Source of the DNA: Carallia brachiata
Lineage: Eukaryota; Streptophyta; Magnoliopsida; Malpighiales; Rhizophoraceae
Direction of reading: 5' to 3'
Assembly (NCBI GenBank): GCA_021464245.1
Contig: JADCRB010000163.1
Coordinates: forward strand, 558,001-622,000
DNA: 64,000 nt
Both the position numbers and the translations under genes were made by a program. The notes under the pieces were generated by a model. The model had not been told where the DNA came from and searched no databases. It worked only from the letters and a program-made list of their open reading frames with translations. Shown here one piece after another: positions 13,195 through 26,147 of the stretch. Each line of letters opens with the position of its first letter. Position 1 is the first letter of the stretch.

Positions 13195-13524
13195 TAGCTA
13201 TTGAACCTTGCTCATGCCATTACTTTGGCTGCTCTTGGGTAATAGTTTTGGACCAAAACTATTGGTGGGGCTTGTCTTGCTTTGCACGTGGGTGGGTCTT
13301 GGCTTAGGTCATTTTGCTTTCCCTCTAAGTTCTAGACAGGGACATGGGTGCACAGTTGTTTTTATTTGGTATCTGCCGGGGTTTTCCCTGTCATTGATGC
13401 TGACGAGTTTAGATGCATTGGTTTGTTTTTTAGCAAAACAGATGCCTTGGAGGGGCTGGAATATGCTCAATTTTGGATGTCCTTGATTTTTTAGGATACT
13501 CTAAATAGAATGTTATTGGCTATT

Positions 13525-13578
<54 letters not shown>

Positions 13579-13760
13579 CATGTTCTGCTCGCAAAATATG
13601 GAATTTTTATTTTTTGGGACAAGCCGCCACTGGGAGACTTTTCCCATGTAGGCATGTTTGCAGTAGTTGTCCCTGGCAGTGGCTGAATTTGCTATTGAGT
13701 TTTATTTTTTTTCCCTCCTTTTCCCTTTCATCTGCGTTTACCAAAAAAAGAAAAAGGGTA
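13195..13760 (+). mobile_element. Probable 5'-truncated LINE fragment interrupted by a TA repeat
   Basis: A relatively GC-rich stretch ends in GCGTTTACCAAAAAAAG plus an A-rich tail. That resembles the CACCAAAAAA tail of the RNase H-bearing LINE copies near 45.6 kb and 55.3 kb in this window. The frames within it (13208-13486 and 13614-13829) show no clear domain. A (TA)n array interrupts it. Confidence 0.4.
13527..13576. repeat. (AT)25 microsatellite
   Basis: An uninterrupted run of AT dinucleotides of about 50 bp. Confidence 0.95.
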
Positions 13761-13769
13761 ACACATGTT

Positions 13770-16100
13770 CCTTTACAATGTCTAAAAATTATAATTCGAA
13801 AAAGTAATATAAATTGGTTAAGAGCGTAATACTAATAATGTTCAAATTTAAGCTAAAACTGTAAAACATTTATACTAATGATGTATTACTAATATAACTA
13901 GAAATGGACTCGTGCATTGTACAAACTTACGTTTTTCTGTTAAAAAGTACTAATGTGAGTTAATTTAAATATTGATAAAGGAGTATTTAAAAAACATAAA
14001 TATGAATCTCAACAATAAATTATCAAACCTCTAATCCAAATCAAAAGAAATATAATTAAGATTCGGATATATATATATAAATATAAATATAAATATATAT
14101 AGACACACACACACACATGAAATTAGTCAGCAACATAAGACAGATAAGGCATTGTTGCCCGAGTTATATGCAGCAAAAGGAAAATATAATAATTATGCAA
14201 AAGAAAGGATATTATATTTGTAAGCATGATATAATAATGGTGTTACATGATACTTTACATTCATACAAATTGGTATAAACAATTATACGAATCAAAACCC
14301 TATGTATGTTCATAGTTTGAGCAAATCAAAGCATATCATGACTTAATTAATCCATAGACCTCGTATACAAGGTCTCCAATAAATTAATTTACTTGTTCAA
14401 ACACAGCTAAAAAGAACAGCTTTTTGTTAATCAAAAGCATAGTTGAGCTCCTAAAAACACAATCACATATTTATAGAGTAAAGAGAGTATACCTTAATCG
14501 GCAATTTAATTTTCAGGAGAAAAGAATGGGTGGCCTGATTGATTTTCTTATTTTAAAATTCTTTTTACGGTATGGTCAAAAGTTTTGTTTTGAATTGTGA
14601 GTTCCACATATGTAGTTTTATTTGCCGATCAAGAAAACTATTTGTTTCATAAAAACTATGCAACCGCGGTTTTCCATCACTTTAAAAATTAAAAAATGTT
14701 GACTCTCAGTTTGGGAGAATTTTTAAGACAATACAATAAAAGGAGAACATTTACATTTAATCCATTTAATCCATCGGCTATGCCTTGTGTGTGCGTTGTG
14801 TGTACGGACATTTTCATTAGTAAGAGATTGTGTGCCAAATCGTTTGAATAATTCTTAACGAAATGGTATCAAGCTGTATTGATTATTCTTAAAGTGGGAG
14901 TTTCTCTCTATTGGACTCGCCTGATTTGTGAGGTTATGATACTTTGCTAGAAAGTGTTAATAAGAATTTAGTTAGAAGTTAATATAAAATTAAAGTAATT
15001 TGTTTTATATTGAAATTAAAACTCACCCTTAATGTGAGTAACTTTTTAGAAAATTTGAAACTTTAACTAATTAGCCCTATTATAAATAAGACCATCGTAA
15101 CACTTAGCAAACAAAGTATCACCCTTTTAATGCTGGTTTTTTTCTACATTTTATTACAAAGAGTAATGATAAATATTCTACAAATTGTGTTATAAAATAT
15201 TTTGAAATGTATAATTATAAAAAAATTAGTAATATTTTTAACACCATTAACCTAAGAAAGGAAAAAAAGTTTATTATACTAGTTTAGAAAATACTAGTTT
15301 ATTATAAAATAAAGATGGTTTAAAACAAATTCTTAAAAAAGGTAGATGAAGAAAAAAAAAAGGCTCTCGGAATCGATAATTAGAAAAAATTAAAATTTTA
15401 GAAATAACAGAAGACTTACGCTTCTGATTAAAAAAAAATAAAAAAATAAAAAAAACAGAAGACTGACGCTGTGACTTGTGGTCTTTAACTAGGTGGAGCG
15501 AAATAAAAGCATGTTTCTATTTATACTGTTTGAAGTAAAACAAACTTAAAAGGCGCGTAATTAGGGTTTTTTTATTTTATTTTGAATATAAAAAAATATA
15601 TTTTTAATATATAAATTATCAATCCGAGTTAAGGTCAGTAATTACTCGTTATTGTTCTGATTCAATCTTTATTTGTTACGATATTAATCAATCTTAAAAA
15701 AGAATGGTACTGAATTGCCAATTAAGCTCTCGGTGAGGTAATTAAATCGTTAGTTAAGAAAAACAAAGCAAAGCAAGAAAATGACATTTGAAAAACAAAC
15801 ACCTTTCCGTTTAAAATTCAATCGATCATATCATTGTCATCAGTAAAAAGGCATGGAAAAAAAAAACAAAAAAAGAAGGAAGAAACGTAAGAAAGAGAAG
15901 AAGCTAAGAGAAGACCTGCACAAAAAGCCTTGAGACTTTTTTGGCCGTTTTCATTGTTTGGAGTATTCTACAAGGGAAAATGAACGGCTTTTGTTTTGTT
16001 TAATTTAAGTTAAATGAGTTTGCTTTGTGATTGTGGGGGTTGTTGAGGCTTCTCCGCCTAACTCTTCTTGAGCCTTTTCAGTTTTCTCTCTTTTGACAAC
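13770..16100. other. Intergenic AT-rich DNA upstream of ISS1
   Basis: No coding exon recognised. Simple repeats at about 14070-14116 combine TA, ATAAAT and AC units. The last few hundred bases are the presumed ISS1 promoter. Confidence 0.5.
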
Positions 16101-16106
16101 TCTGTG

Positions 16107-16116
16107 CTATATAAAT
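16107..16116 (+). promoter_or_regulatory. TATA box of the ISS1-like gene
   Basis: CTATATAAAT lies about 130 bp upstream of the preferred ATG and just after a pyrimidine-rich tract. It is well placed for a transcription start near 16140 and is on the same strand as the gene. Confidence 0.6.
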
Positions 16117-16244
16117 TTATCAAATTTGGGGCCTTTTGACTAGTGGGTCAAGGAGAATTGGGTTGAATTGGAGATTATTTGGGAGATTTTGTTGTGGGGG
16201 AAGAGATTCCTGGTGTGGTTTTTGTGTTGGAGGAAAACGGTGAG

Positions 16245-19200
16245 ATGGGTTCCTATGCAAAGCTTGCCAGGAGGGCTGTGGAGACTGATATGCCTGTCAT
16301 GGTTCAGGTAACCAATTCAGAAATCTATTTTGGGCTTCTGTTATTTGACCCTTTTTTCAGAACAATAGAGACACACCCCCACACACTCACACAAATATTT
16401 GTGCTGCACATTTACCTCTGTGGTGCGTTGAAAAAGGCTTTCAATTTGTGATGGCACTGGAGAAAATGTTTTTGATAGAGAAGGTGGGGGGGTTTTGTGC
16501 TTTGCATGCATCTGGTGATGCTGGAAGACCTTTTTTTTTTTTTTTTTTTTGTGATGCTCTTCATATGGAAAGAGGAGTGGAGTTGTCTATGGCTTAGGGG
16601 GAAGGGGGGGGGGGGGGATTATCAGTATATATGAGCTTTTAGTTGAAATCTTGCTGTATTCTGGATTGAAATGTTCTCATGGTGTGTATGTTGGAAACCT
16701 GGTTGTTTATATAGTGATGATGCTTTTGTTGGTTTTGCAGATACACGAATTGATCCGGGGAGCTAAAGATGCCATGTCATTGGCCCAGGTTTGTTTCTTT
16801 GTTCTCAAAAAATGGAAAATTGGTACATTGTGGTTTCCAATGCTATAATGGCCTAAATATTATAATTGTGGAGGTACTGAGGATTGGAATACTTGGTGTC
16901 TTTCTTGACTAACAAGGGCATGCTGGCGTATAAGGGTTTTCACACGTCTGATGAGCCATAGGAGATAATTTGATGAAAACAGTTGGTTTGAAGATCGATT
17001 TTGCAATTTTCTTTTGCAAAAGTTTCTGCATCTAACAAGGTCTTTTTGGGGGCCTTTAGAACTTGTCTTCTGACTCCGTTTTCTTTTTGTTCTTGAAAAT
17101 GATATTGGACAGGTCAAGGTTGTTCTGTTAACATCTTTAAATGTTGAAAATAGGCTAACAAAATTTATTGCCTTCAAGTCCAAAGCAAAATGACTGGTGG
17201 CTCAGTATGCTTTGTGGAAGCCTAAAACATGTTGACCAATTGCCAAAAAGTATCAAACTTGAGGCTATATTAGCTCTGACTAGTAGTGCTGTTGGCTTGG
17301 TCAAATTTTCTTTGCCAAAAGACAAGACAGTTGCAAATTATATTCCAAATTTGACTAGTTTGTTCATCAATGGTTGCACCCTTTCTTGCTTTTATCACTA
17401 GAGAAGACTTTGACTTTACCGGTTTTTGCATCTACAGTCTAGTTGGTTTGTTGGTGTATCTTATATTTTGTTGCAATATGCTATAGGGGGTAGTCTATTG
17501 GCAACCACCCAAACAAGCATTGCAGAAAGTGAAAGACCTAGTGTGGGAACCTCTAGTTAGTCGTTATGGTGCAGATGAAGGTATTCCTGAGCTCAGGGAG
17601 GCGTTGACCCAAAAGGTATATAATTTTGAATCTTTGCTATTTCCATAATTTACGATTTGAAAGTGGGTTCTTAGTGTTGGATCTGATGAGCCAAAGCACC
17701 GCAACTCGTTGAAGATTGAAATAAGTTGGTTTTCTATCCATTGCTGCATTTGAGTTTTTATTAAATTGCTACAAATATGATAGATTGGATTCGTTCTGCT
17801 CTGCGATTGCAGCAATTCATGAGTTTTATGTACATTAACCACCCTGCCTTGATGGAGAATTTCTTGATCATATGCCATTGCAATTGGGAAGTCATAAACT
17901 CGTCATGGTAACTAATGCTTTCTCTTTTTGTAGTTGCAAAAAGAAAATAATTTGGTGAGATCTTCAGTTATGGTTACTTCAGGTGCAAATCAGGTAACCC
18001 CATCACATTTTTGAAGCCCATGTTTTAAGTAACCGATTTAGGGGACACAAGCTCCTCTCTCTACCTATCTCTCTTTTTTTTTTATTTTTTTTTATTTGTT
18101 TCTCAAAAAGAGACAAAAAAACATACACATGATCACTTTCTTTTCCAAAACGAACTTTAAGATACCAAAGTGAGAGCTTGAATGCTTGTATAAATCCTTC
18201 GGCAATGATCAATATGTTTCATTGTGGTATATCATTGGCTCATGAAGCAAGATGGTCATTGAATTTTTATTCCTTTTCGTGGTTATCTTGTGTTCTCCAA
18301 GAATCTGAATTTTATTTTCCTTTCTCATATACAGGCATTCGTGAACCTTGTTCTTGCTTTGTGTGATGCTGGGGATTCTGTAGTTATGTTTGCTCCATAT
18401 TATTTCAATGCCTACATGTCTTTCCAGATGACTGGAGTCACCAATATACTGGTGGGCCCCAGTAACCCAAAGAAACTTCATCCAGATGCAGGTGATGCTT
18501 CATAAATTATTTCTACTTAGTGTTTGTACATATTTGTGAATGATGTAGATTGATTATCTGAACAGTTCACATTCAGCATTCTGGGTGAATAATATTGTTC
18601 TTATTTTTGGAGTTGGGTTTTGTGGAGGTTTCTTTTATGTAGACATTGACTTCATCCACGATTATTCCTAGAGTCTATAGCAGAACATGATTAGTTCAAC
18701 TTAGGAATGGATTTCTTTGCATGTGGAGCCTAAATTAGTTCTAATTTTCGGTAGACTAAAAAATAATCTTGTCCAAAGCTTTTCCATTTTCATGCATCAT
18801 CTTTTTAATCTTGTCATTTCCTTATCAGTTTTTTACACCATCACACCACCCTTGTTCAACCGTTAGTTGTACATGTGCAACACGTCTTAACAATTATTGG
18901 TACATACTAAAAGATACATTGGTGACCCTTTATTAACAACTAAACTAATGACTTCATGTATGGAAGATGTGGTATAACTTTTTTATCTACAATATCTGCA
19001 ACTTACAGTCTCATCTACAATATTAGCACACATAATACTGCTATTCTTCTATTGAGATTGTGAGGTCTCTCTTTTACAAGTTACTAAGGTGTTTTAAGTG
19101 TCCTAAAGTCTTCTTATTAAAGATTAACATAATATTTTAGGGACAATTTATCAAGGCTATTTGTACATGGGAGTGCCTGTAGTTTATTTCTCATGTCGAA

Positions 19201-21559
19201 CATATTTAGTGAACCTTTTATTGAATTGCTGGTAAATTTTAGTTAAATTTCATGTCTATTGTAGTATGATTGATAGGTAATTGGTATCCTGTTGGATAAG
19301 TTTGTGCACAAAGCAGCACGATGTGTGACTGAAAAAGGAGTATGAAAAGATGGGATGTCTTTAACATAGCCTAGATTCTTATTTTATTTAAAGAGCTACC
19401 TAAATGTAGAATTTTTTCCTGGATTTATAGATAATTGACAATCATTGCTTTGAATTTCAGACTGGTTAGAAAGGACATTGTCAGAAAGTAAACCGACTCC
19501 AAAGGTTGTCACTGTTGTTAATCCTGGCAACCCGACAGGGGCCTATATCCCAGAGCCCCTCCTCAAGGTTCTCTCTCTTGTTGCATGAATTACAACACTT
19601 ATATGTGGTTGTAATCATGCCTAAACAATAGGCTCTTTAATTTTTTTTTTCTTTTACTCTTTTAAGATTATTCTGAGTAGCGGCTTAAAGAAAAAAAAAA
19701 AAAAAATTCTGAGTTGGATATTGCAATTGTTTTGGGCAGAGGATTTCAGATCTCTGCAGAGAAGCTGGATCCTGGCTTATTGTAGATAACACATACGAGT
19801 AAGTAATTTCAGCTTGTATTGTGGTTTCGTGGGATGTAATGTTGATCGTTGTTTAGATTATTTATGGCAGGTGATGATATGATAATAACTAGAGGGGTTG
19901 AAGAAGTCTTGGAAATTATGTGCTAGCTGCAGATTAACTTACAAAAAATGTTGTTTGACTTTCCTTGAGATATGGTCTTGGTGCATCATGTTGTGATCTT
20001 AGGATTTCAGATTTTAGTGAAAGTAAACATCCCATAGTACTACCTTGGCTGACCTTTGTGAGGGTTCTCAATGAAATAATTTGATGTACAAGGGCACAAT
20101 AATTATTGTTTATTTGAACTGCCTTTCTTGCTAGTTTAAACAGAATTTGTTCTGTGTACCAGATGCTCGTTTTTTCATGTGCTTGATTTTGGAGGGAAGT
20201 TGTGATCAAATGCAGGAAATAGTGCTTCCTGACCACATGCAAAGCATGTGGTTGACATAACTACAAAAATATAGAATCTGGGAAAATGAAAGGGGAAAAG
20301 GGCTTGGCAAGAATAACGGTTTTGTAATTTCTTGAAGTGGTATGAATGTCAAGAAACTTTAAAAGCAAAATGTCAACTAATTTGTCGGATGAAGTGTCTC
20401 CTGTCTTGTATGGTATCAACATGATTGTGTTGAGCTAATTAAACTTCTTGCAAGTTATTTGTTGAAAAACAGCTAGTAGTTGTAAGTCAGATCACAATTG
20501 TATTTTGCAATAACATATAATCTTGCGATGACCTCTGCTGGATATGGTTGAAACCATTGCCTGTGAAATGCAGGTAGTACATTAAAGAGGTTTTTTGTTG
20601 ATTGCCATGCCATTGAAATGGTTTGGGCGGCCAAATTTTCTGTGTTCTAATATCTTTCCAACATGCATCAGTGATTCCTATTGTGGATCAACTATAAATG
20701 CCCGATGTCAAAATGTAACTTAAAAGAAGTTTATGGCACATACATAGATCTTGACGTCTTTCTATGTAGGTACTTTATGTATGATGGTCTAAAACACTCA
20801 TGTATAGAGGGAGATCACATCGTCAACATCTTTTCCTTCTCAAAAGCTTATGGGATGATGGGATGGCGAGTTGGATATGTAAGGCTCTGAATCTCATAGT
20901 TATTCATATCATACAGTTCTGTAGTTTTGTGTATTGGGACCATCCAGGTTTTCATTGTCTAGAGGAAACTATGGAAAATTGTGCAATAACTATTGTTGGT
21001 ATATACAAGTTACAGAAGCATCTCTATTTTTTATGGCCATTCATTTCCTCTCCCTTGCAAAATGTTAGAATGCTGCTAGTTTTTGCTGATTACGGGATTC
21101 TTGCAGATAGCTTATCCATCGGGAGTGGATGGCTTTGCAACTCAACTCCTCAAAATTCAGGACAACATACCAATCTGTGCTTCAATATTTTCACAATACC
21201 TAGCCCTTTATTCTTTAGAAGTGGGACCTGAGTGGGTCACTAATCAAGTGAAAGATCTCGTCAAGAATCGAGAAATTATCCTGGAAGCACTCTCCCCATT
21301 AGGTGAAGGTACTGTGAAAGGTGGAGAAGGTGCAATTTACCTATGGGCCAAGCTTCCGGAAAAATACAATGATGATGCTGAAGTTGTCCGTTGGCTTGCC
21401 ACGAAACATGGCGTGGTGGTGATTCCGGGAGGACCTTGTGGATGCCCTGGCCACCTTAGGATCTCCTTTGGGGGCTTGATGGAGGATGAATGCAGAGCTG
21501 CTGCGGACAGGCTGCGGAAAGGTTTAGAGGAACTGGTAAGCAAGGGACTGGTCAAGTAG
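16245..21559 (+). CDS. ISS1: Aromatic aminotransferase ISS1/VAS1-like (9 exons)
   Basis: Cytosolic PLP-dependent class I/II aminotransferase. The Arabidopsis relative (ISS1/VAS1) transfers amino groups between aromatic amino acids or methionine and keto acids, lowering indole-3-pyruvate and linking auxin with ethylene metabolism. Exons: 16245-16307, 16741-16788, 17487-17615, 17934-17993, 18335-18491, 19461-19567, 19740-19798, 20770-20878, 21107-21559. All junctions are GT-AG, phases match, and the product is 394 residues, the family length. Visible landmarks are VVNPGNPTG at 171-179 (Asn176 contacts the cofactor), IVDNTYEYF with Asp204 and Tyr207, and the Schiff-base lysine Lys233 in IFSFSKAYGMMGWRVGY. 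GHLRISFGG near the C-terminus carries the carboxylate-binding arginine. An in-frame ATG at 16179 could add 22 residues; the start at 16245 matches the MGS start of relatives. Substrate choice is inferred from the family. Confidence 0.96.
16523..16617 (+). repeat. Homopolymer tracts in ISS1 intron 1
   Basis: A T run of about 20 bases (from about 16531) is followed by a G-rich tract that ends in a run of about 14 G (about 16604-16617). Both lie in the first intron. Such runs are prone to sequencing error and length polymorphism. Confidence 0.8.
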
Positions 21560-22920
21560 CCACATTCTAGGTTCAATTTATCGTTGATACGGGAAATCCA
21601 TTTGCCAGTCTGCGCATGTTTAGTGACTGGCGCATTTTAATAATGGAGGATGTCGTACCAGTTAATTGTTTGGAACCAAAACAATTGATTAGCAAATGTA
21701 TATGCTCGAGCTACCTCTCTCAGAGATGTTTGTTGATCACAGTCATTGACTTGCAAAATGGTTTGCAGTTGTAAAAAGGAGCAATAACTTATACTAATTT
21801 GTTTTTACATGGGGAAGTGTTAGGGAGACGTGGGTTTTTGACGAGGAAATGTTTTTTTTTTTTTTTGGGGTGATTAATTGGCTCTAGTTAAAGTTTAAAT
21901 TCAAATTTTACTACAAAAAATTGACTCTAATACTAATTGAATTATAATTCATCGACGTGGAAATGCTGTGGGTCCATAATAAATGCATTCCGCAATCATG
22001 ATCATTGGATTGGGCTTTTGTGGTCTTACCTTCGTTAAACCAACGATTTTGATTGCATTGCATTTTTCGTTAACTCAGCTTAATAAACTCGCCTTGAATT
22101 TGCATGCGTGTTTAGAGTGGGAAATTTTCGACCCAACTATCATTTATGGCTCAACCACAGGGAAGAATCAACTTGATAGGTTGCAATGGAGGAAGATTTT
22201 CAACCTCCAACGTTTAACAATCAAGCCATTGTTTAAGAACAAAGAGTGGTAGGCATTAGCAGCCTGATGGTCCTGAACCCACCTATCATTGGCACTGGCA
22301 GTTGCATATCAGTTTTGCATTGTCAAACCCAAATTGAGACAGAGAGACACAGAATTTTCTTGAACATATCGTGCTGGTCTATGAAAATGCAACATGATGC
22401 CGAGTATACCTGGTGGCGGGTCCTATTCATTAACGCGGTTGTGCTTACAAACATCATAAATCTTGAATTTTGGTCTTGGTCACATTAACCTTTACTTTTT
22501 TTTAACCCATCATCTTTTTCTTGAAGTTTCATAGGCACTTTGTTGGTTTTTCAATATTACTGAGGAGGAGAGGAGAAAGGCAGATCTCTATAATATTCTC
22601 TTATCACAATCTAGATAAGGTCAGATATTATTCTTATTTTATATTTCCACAAAAATATTGTTTATGTGAATTGAAACGGAAGAATTTGTGACTTTTCAAA
22701 GAAGAAAAAGACCACCAATCAATTAATTATCTATAAGTAAAATATTTGACAGGCACAATAAGCTTGATTTGATTAACTGCTAAACTTCGTCCACTTAAGA
22801 TAGTAGCATTGCAACTCTTACAACAAAACAAAGTAAAAAAAAAAAGAAAGACTTTAGACAAAGAAAAGTAGAAAAGAAAATGCAACGACAACGCATAGCA
22901 TCTATGATGATATGGGCGGA
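21560..22920. other. 3' region of ISS1 and intergenic DNA toward CP12
   Basis: The first few hundred bases are the expected 3' untranslated region of the plus-strand aminotransferase. The last part is the 3' side of the minus-strand CP12 gene, so the two genes converge. Short open frames at 21983-22488 show no family resemblance. Confidence 0.5.
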
Positions 22921-23388
22921 TCAATCATCGTGAACGCGGCACTCGTCGGTTTCAGGATGATCTTGGCAGTAGTGGAGAAGTGGGTCCTGCTGGTTCTCCA
23001 GCTTAAGCCGGAGATCGGCCTTCGCCTGGCTGACCTCTTCTACCTCGTCCCAAGCCACCTTGCACTCGTCGGAGGTCTCGTCTCCTCCTCCTTCTCCTCC
23101 TCCGCAAGCCTCCTTGGCTTCCATAACTTTCTTCTCTATCATCTCCGTTAGCTGCTTCTTCCTCATCTGCGTTCCCTTGAACTTCGCCACTCCTCCGCCG
23201 CCCCCCACTCTTCCCATCGCTGTCGTCACCTTCAGTTTTGTTGCAGTGTTGTGACAGTTGTTTTTCCCGAAGGAAAGTAGTGGGGATCTGGAAAACTTTC
23301 TGGAAAAGCGGTTGCTGGCGTCGGATCTTAGTGAGATTGATGGAGATATGATCGGTGATGGTAGTGAAGCAGCCATTAAAGATGACAT
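22921..23388 (-). CDS. CP12: Chloroplast Calvin-cycle regulator CP12 (CP12-3-like)
   Basis: CP12 is a small, intrinsically disordered redox scaffold of the chloroplast stroma. In the dark its disulfides form and it holds GAPDH and phosphoribulokinase in an inactive complex. This gene is a single exon of 155 residues. Residues 1 to about 55 are Ser/Arg/Lys-rich and low in acidic residues, as in a chloroplast transit peptide. The core follows: EMIEKKVMEAKEAC, then the signature AWDEVEEVS at 112-120, then QDPLLHYCQDHPETDECRVHDD at the C-terminus. Cys141 and Cys150 form the C-terminal pair that docks GAPDH; Cys95 and Cys109 form the N-terminal pair. EVSQAKADLRLKL resembles Arabidopsis CP12-3 more than CP12-1/2. 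The N-terminal cysteines are separated by an unusually long Gly/Glu insertion. The start at 23388 was chosen because the 33 codons upstream are Lys-rich and unlike a transit peptide. Confidence 0.93.
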   Translation of the reverse strand: MSSLMAASLPSPIISPSISLRSDASNRFSRKFSRSPLLSFGKNNCHNTATKLKVTTAMGRVGGGGGVAKFKGTQMRKKQLTEMIEKKVMEAKEACGGGEGGGDETSDECKVAWDEVEEVSQAKADLRLKLENQQDPLLHYCQDHPETDECRVHDD

Positions 23389-23488
23389 CTTCCTCTTCTT
23401 CTTCCTCTTGTGTATCAAGCTGATTTGTTGATTAGCTAAAGGGAAAAAAAGGACTGCATGTAATGTTAACTTTTTCGATTGCTGCAAC

Positions 23489-26147
23489 TTTATGTTTGTT
23501 TCCTTATAACATTACGTCATTACTAACAAAATAAAACTATTAAAGTGTAAAATAATAAAATTAAAACTTAAATATATATAAGTGTTTTTTTAAATTTAAA
23601 ATATAGATTTTATATAATATATACTTAAAATTTGTTTTTTCTAATTTTTGGTTTTTTGAAAATAAAAATTTTTATACAAAATTTCAACATAATTATATTT
23701 TATTACTAAATCATTGTATTTTATTGTTTCATTTGAATTGAATATTTGTGCTGCATAGTTGGGATTTGAAACCGTTTTGTTATGCGTTTAGAGAAGGAAA
23801 AAGTTAGGGAGACAAACTGATGAGATCGGAAAAGGATATAGGCTGATGTGGTGATGTAAATTCCGTGCAGGCCTTGTTTCTTTTTTTTTTTCGAAAAAAA
23901 TTATTATGTCCATACAATTAATACAAATGTAGAAGAAAGACAACAAGAATGCGTATACTGCCATTAAAATAATTTTTACTTATACAATTATTAAAAAAAT
24001 TTGTATTCAAATTCCTACCTACCTGTATGCACCTGCTAGGATTTTTTGAAAGGGATTAATATATTCATACACACATTCGTATACACATAAATATAATAAT
24101 TATTTTTTGTATTACATTAGAAAAAGAAATTTTTTTAATAAAAAACGAAAACGTTAGATATAGATAAATGTTATTTTAGAATATAAAATATAAACATTAC
24201 ATGAGATTCTTTAAAAAAAAAAATTTCTTTAAAATTTTTTTTTTGCTAATGTAGTGTAAAAAATAATTATTATATTTATATATATAAAAATATATGTATA
24301 CAAATATGTGTACTTATCTTTTTCTTTCTTGGAAAGAAAAATCCTAATACGAGACTCACAACCACCGTATCAGTCCATTTCCCTTCCCTATTCATTTTCT
24401 GCAGTACTGTAGTGGAACCTTTTAGTCTTGCATTCGTTTTTAAGAAAGAAGCTGTTTATCGAACTACAACCCTCGGTAAAAATTTCTAGATTAACTAGAG
24501 TCCAACTACGATGTTAGTTGTAAATTTGTAATAATGTGTTACCTAATTGTAACTAGGAACAAAAACACATGTATTTTTTTTTCTTTTATTTGCCCTCAGA
24601 AAACACATATATAATTATAATTGTGTTCTTGTATTTATCTCGTACAAGCATAAACCGTCTCAATAAATCAATTAAAATTTAATCTTTTTTTTAATTAATA
24701 TTATAATCTAATACCTTTAAGATGGAAGTCAAGTCTTAACTATTAGAGTGTTTTTTAAAAATTAAAATTTAATCTTTGATAACTAAGTACCTACACATTC
24801 ACTTATTAACAACCCATTCTCTCTCTCTTTTTTTTTTTTTTTTCAAACTTTGGTCTAAAAACAGTTCACTTTTTCTTCAAGTGAACTATAAAATTTACAA
24901 TTAATATATCCATGTCTTTGTGTCTGCAACTTCCACTGAATAATTAAAAGTTACTAGAGTTTTGGATGAGTTCGATGGCGCCGACAGGCGACAAGACCAA
25001 TGGACATTTCATTTTTCGTTTGTGTCCTGGTATATTTTCCTTTGCTTTCATCACCACCATCTCTATTTCGAAGGAATAGATGGGTTCGGTTGCTCCAATG
25101 GTGATTCACTTGAGAGCCCCAACGTTTTGTTATATGTCAAATAATATTAAAATAATTATATAATTTATTTAATAATTTATGTATTTATTTATTTTAAAAT
25201 ATAGTCGTTCGATGGTTTATAGTATTTTTAAGAAAATATATATATTTCGATAATATATGTTTCGGTGAGTGTCCGTAACGTAATAACTTTGTAATTTGTG
25301 CAATAATAATAATAAAATGAGAAACGAAGAAAAAATAATTTTTTTTTTTGCATATTCAAAGAAAATTTTAAATTTATTATATTATAGACATTAACTCAAA
25401 TAATTTTCTTAGACCATGTATTGAAAACCTTACTTTTATCCACTTTAATTCTACTTAAGGAAAACATCCTTAAATTTTATAACGGCCATTTTCCTTTTCT
25501 GCTCCCTTTAAAACTTTTTGTCGTCTAATTTTCAATGAAATCTTAAAACTTATTTTGATATGAGAATCTGATTTTTATACTGAATTGTCGTTTTAAAGTT
25601 ACAAACCAAATTAGTTGTGTACGTTTGGTGTTAAATAATTCTAAATGAATTATATAATACAAATAACTTAGTAAAGTTTTCATATTATTCTTGTATTACG
25701 CAGAAATATAGAGGTATTTTGGGAATTGCCTAAAAAAAAAAAAGGTATTTTTGGAATTTCGGAAATTATGCGAGCCACATCAAATAGATTGAATTTTACG
25801 CAAATAATACATATTTTCATGGGAATTTTTAATATTACATACTTACAAGTGATGGACACAATTAGACATAATGAATAAAAATTAATACAGAAATTTAGCT
25901 CAAAAAATAATACAAAAATTATTATAATAATACAAAAAATAATCTTGCATGGCTTGAGTATCCCAATTGAATCCATGCTAAAAATTAATGGGTAGTTGAA
26001 ATATGCATTTGACCCTGTAGCCTAGACGGCCAAAACAAGTAATTGAAACTTGACAATGAAATTAAATTATATTAAACGCGATAGTACATATATATATAGA
26101 ATAGATATGTAATTTACTACCACGCGGCAAATTGCAAGCTTGACAAG
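23489..26147. other. Intergenic AT-rich DNA upstream of CP12
   Basis: The first few hundred bases should hold the CP12 promoter, but no single TATA box stands out. The rest is AT-rich with many A/T runs. Short frames at 24962-25144 and 25680-25976 are low-complexity and not convincing genes. Confidence 0.5.

Noticed and set aside
22912..23254. Plus-strand frames opposite CP12
   Set aside because: Antisense shadows; the minus-strand frame gives a full CP12 protein.
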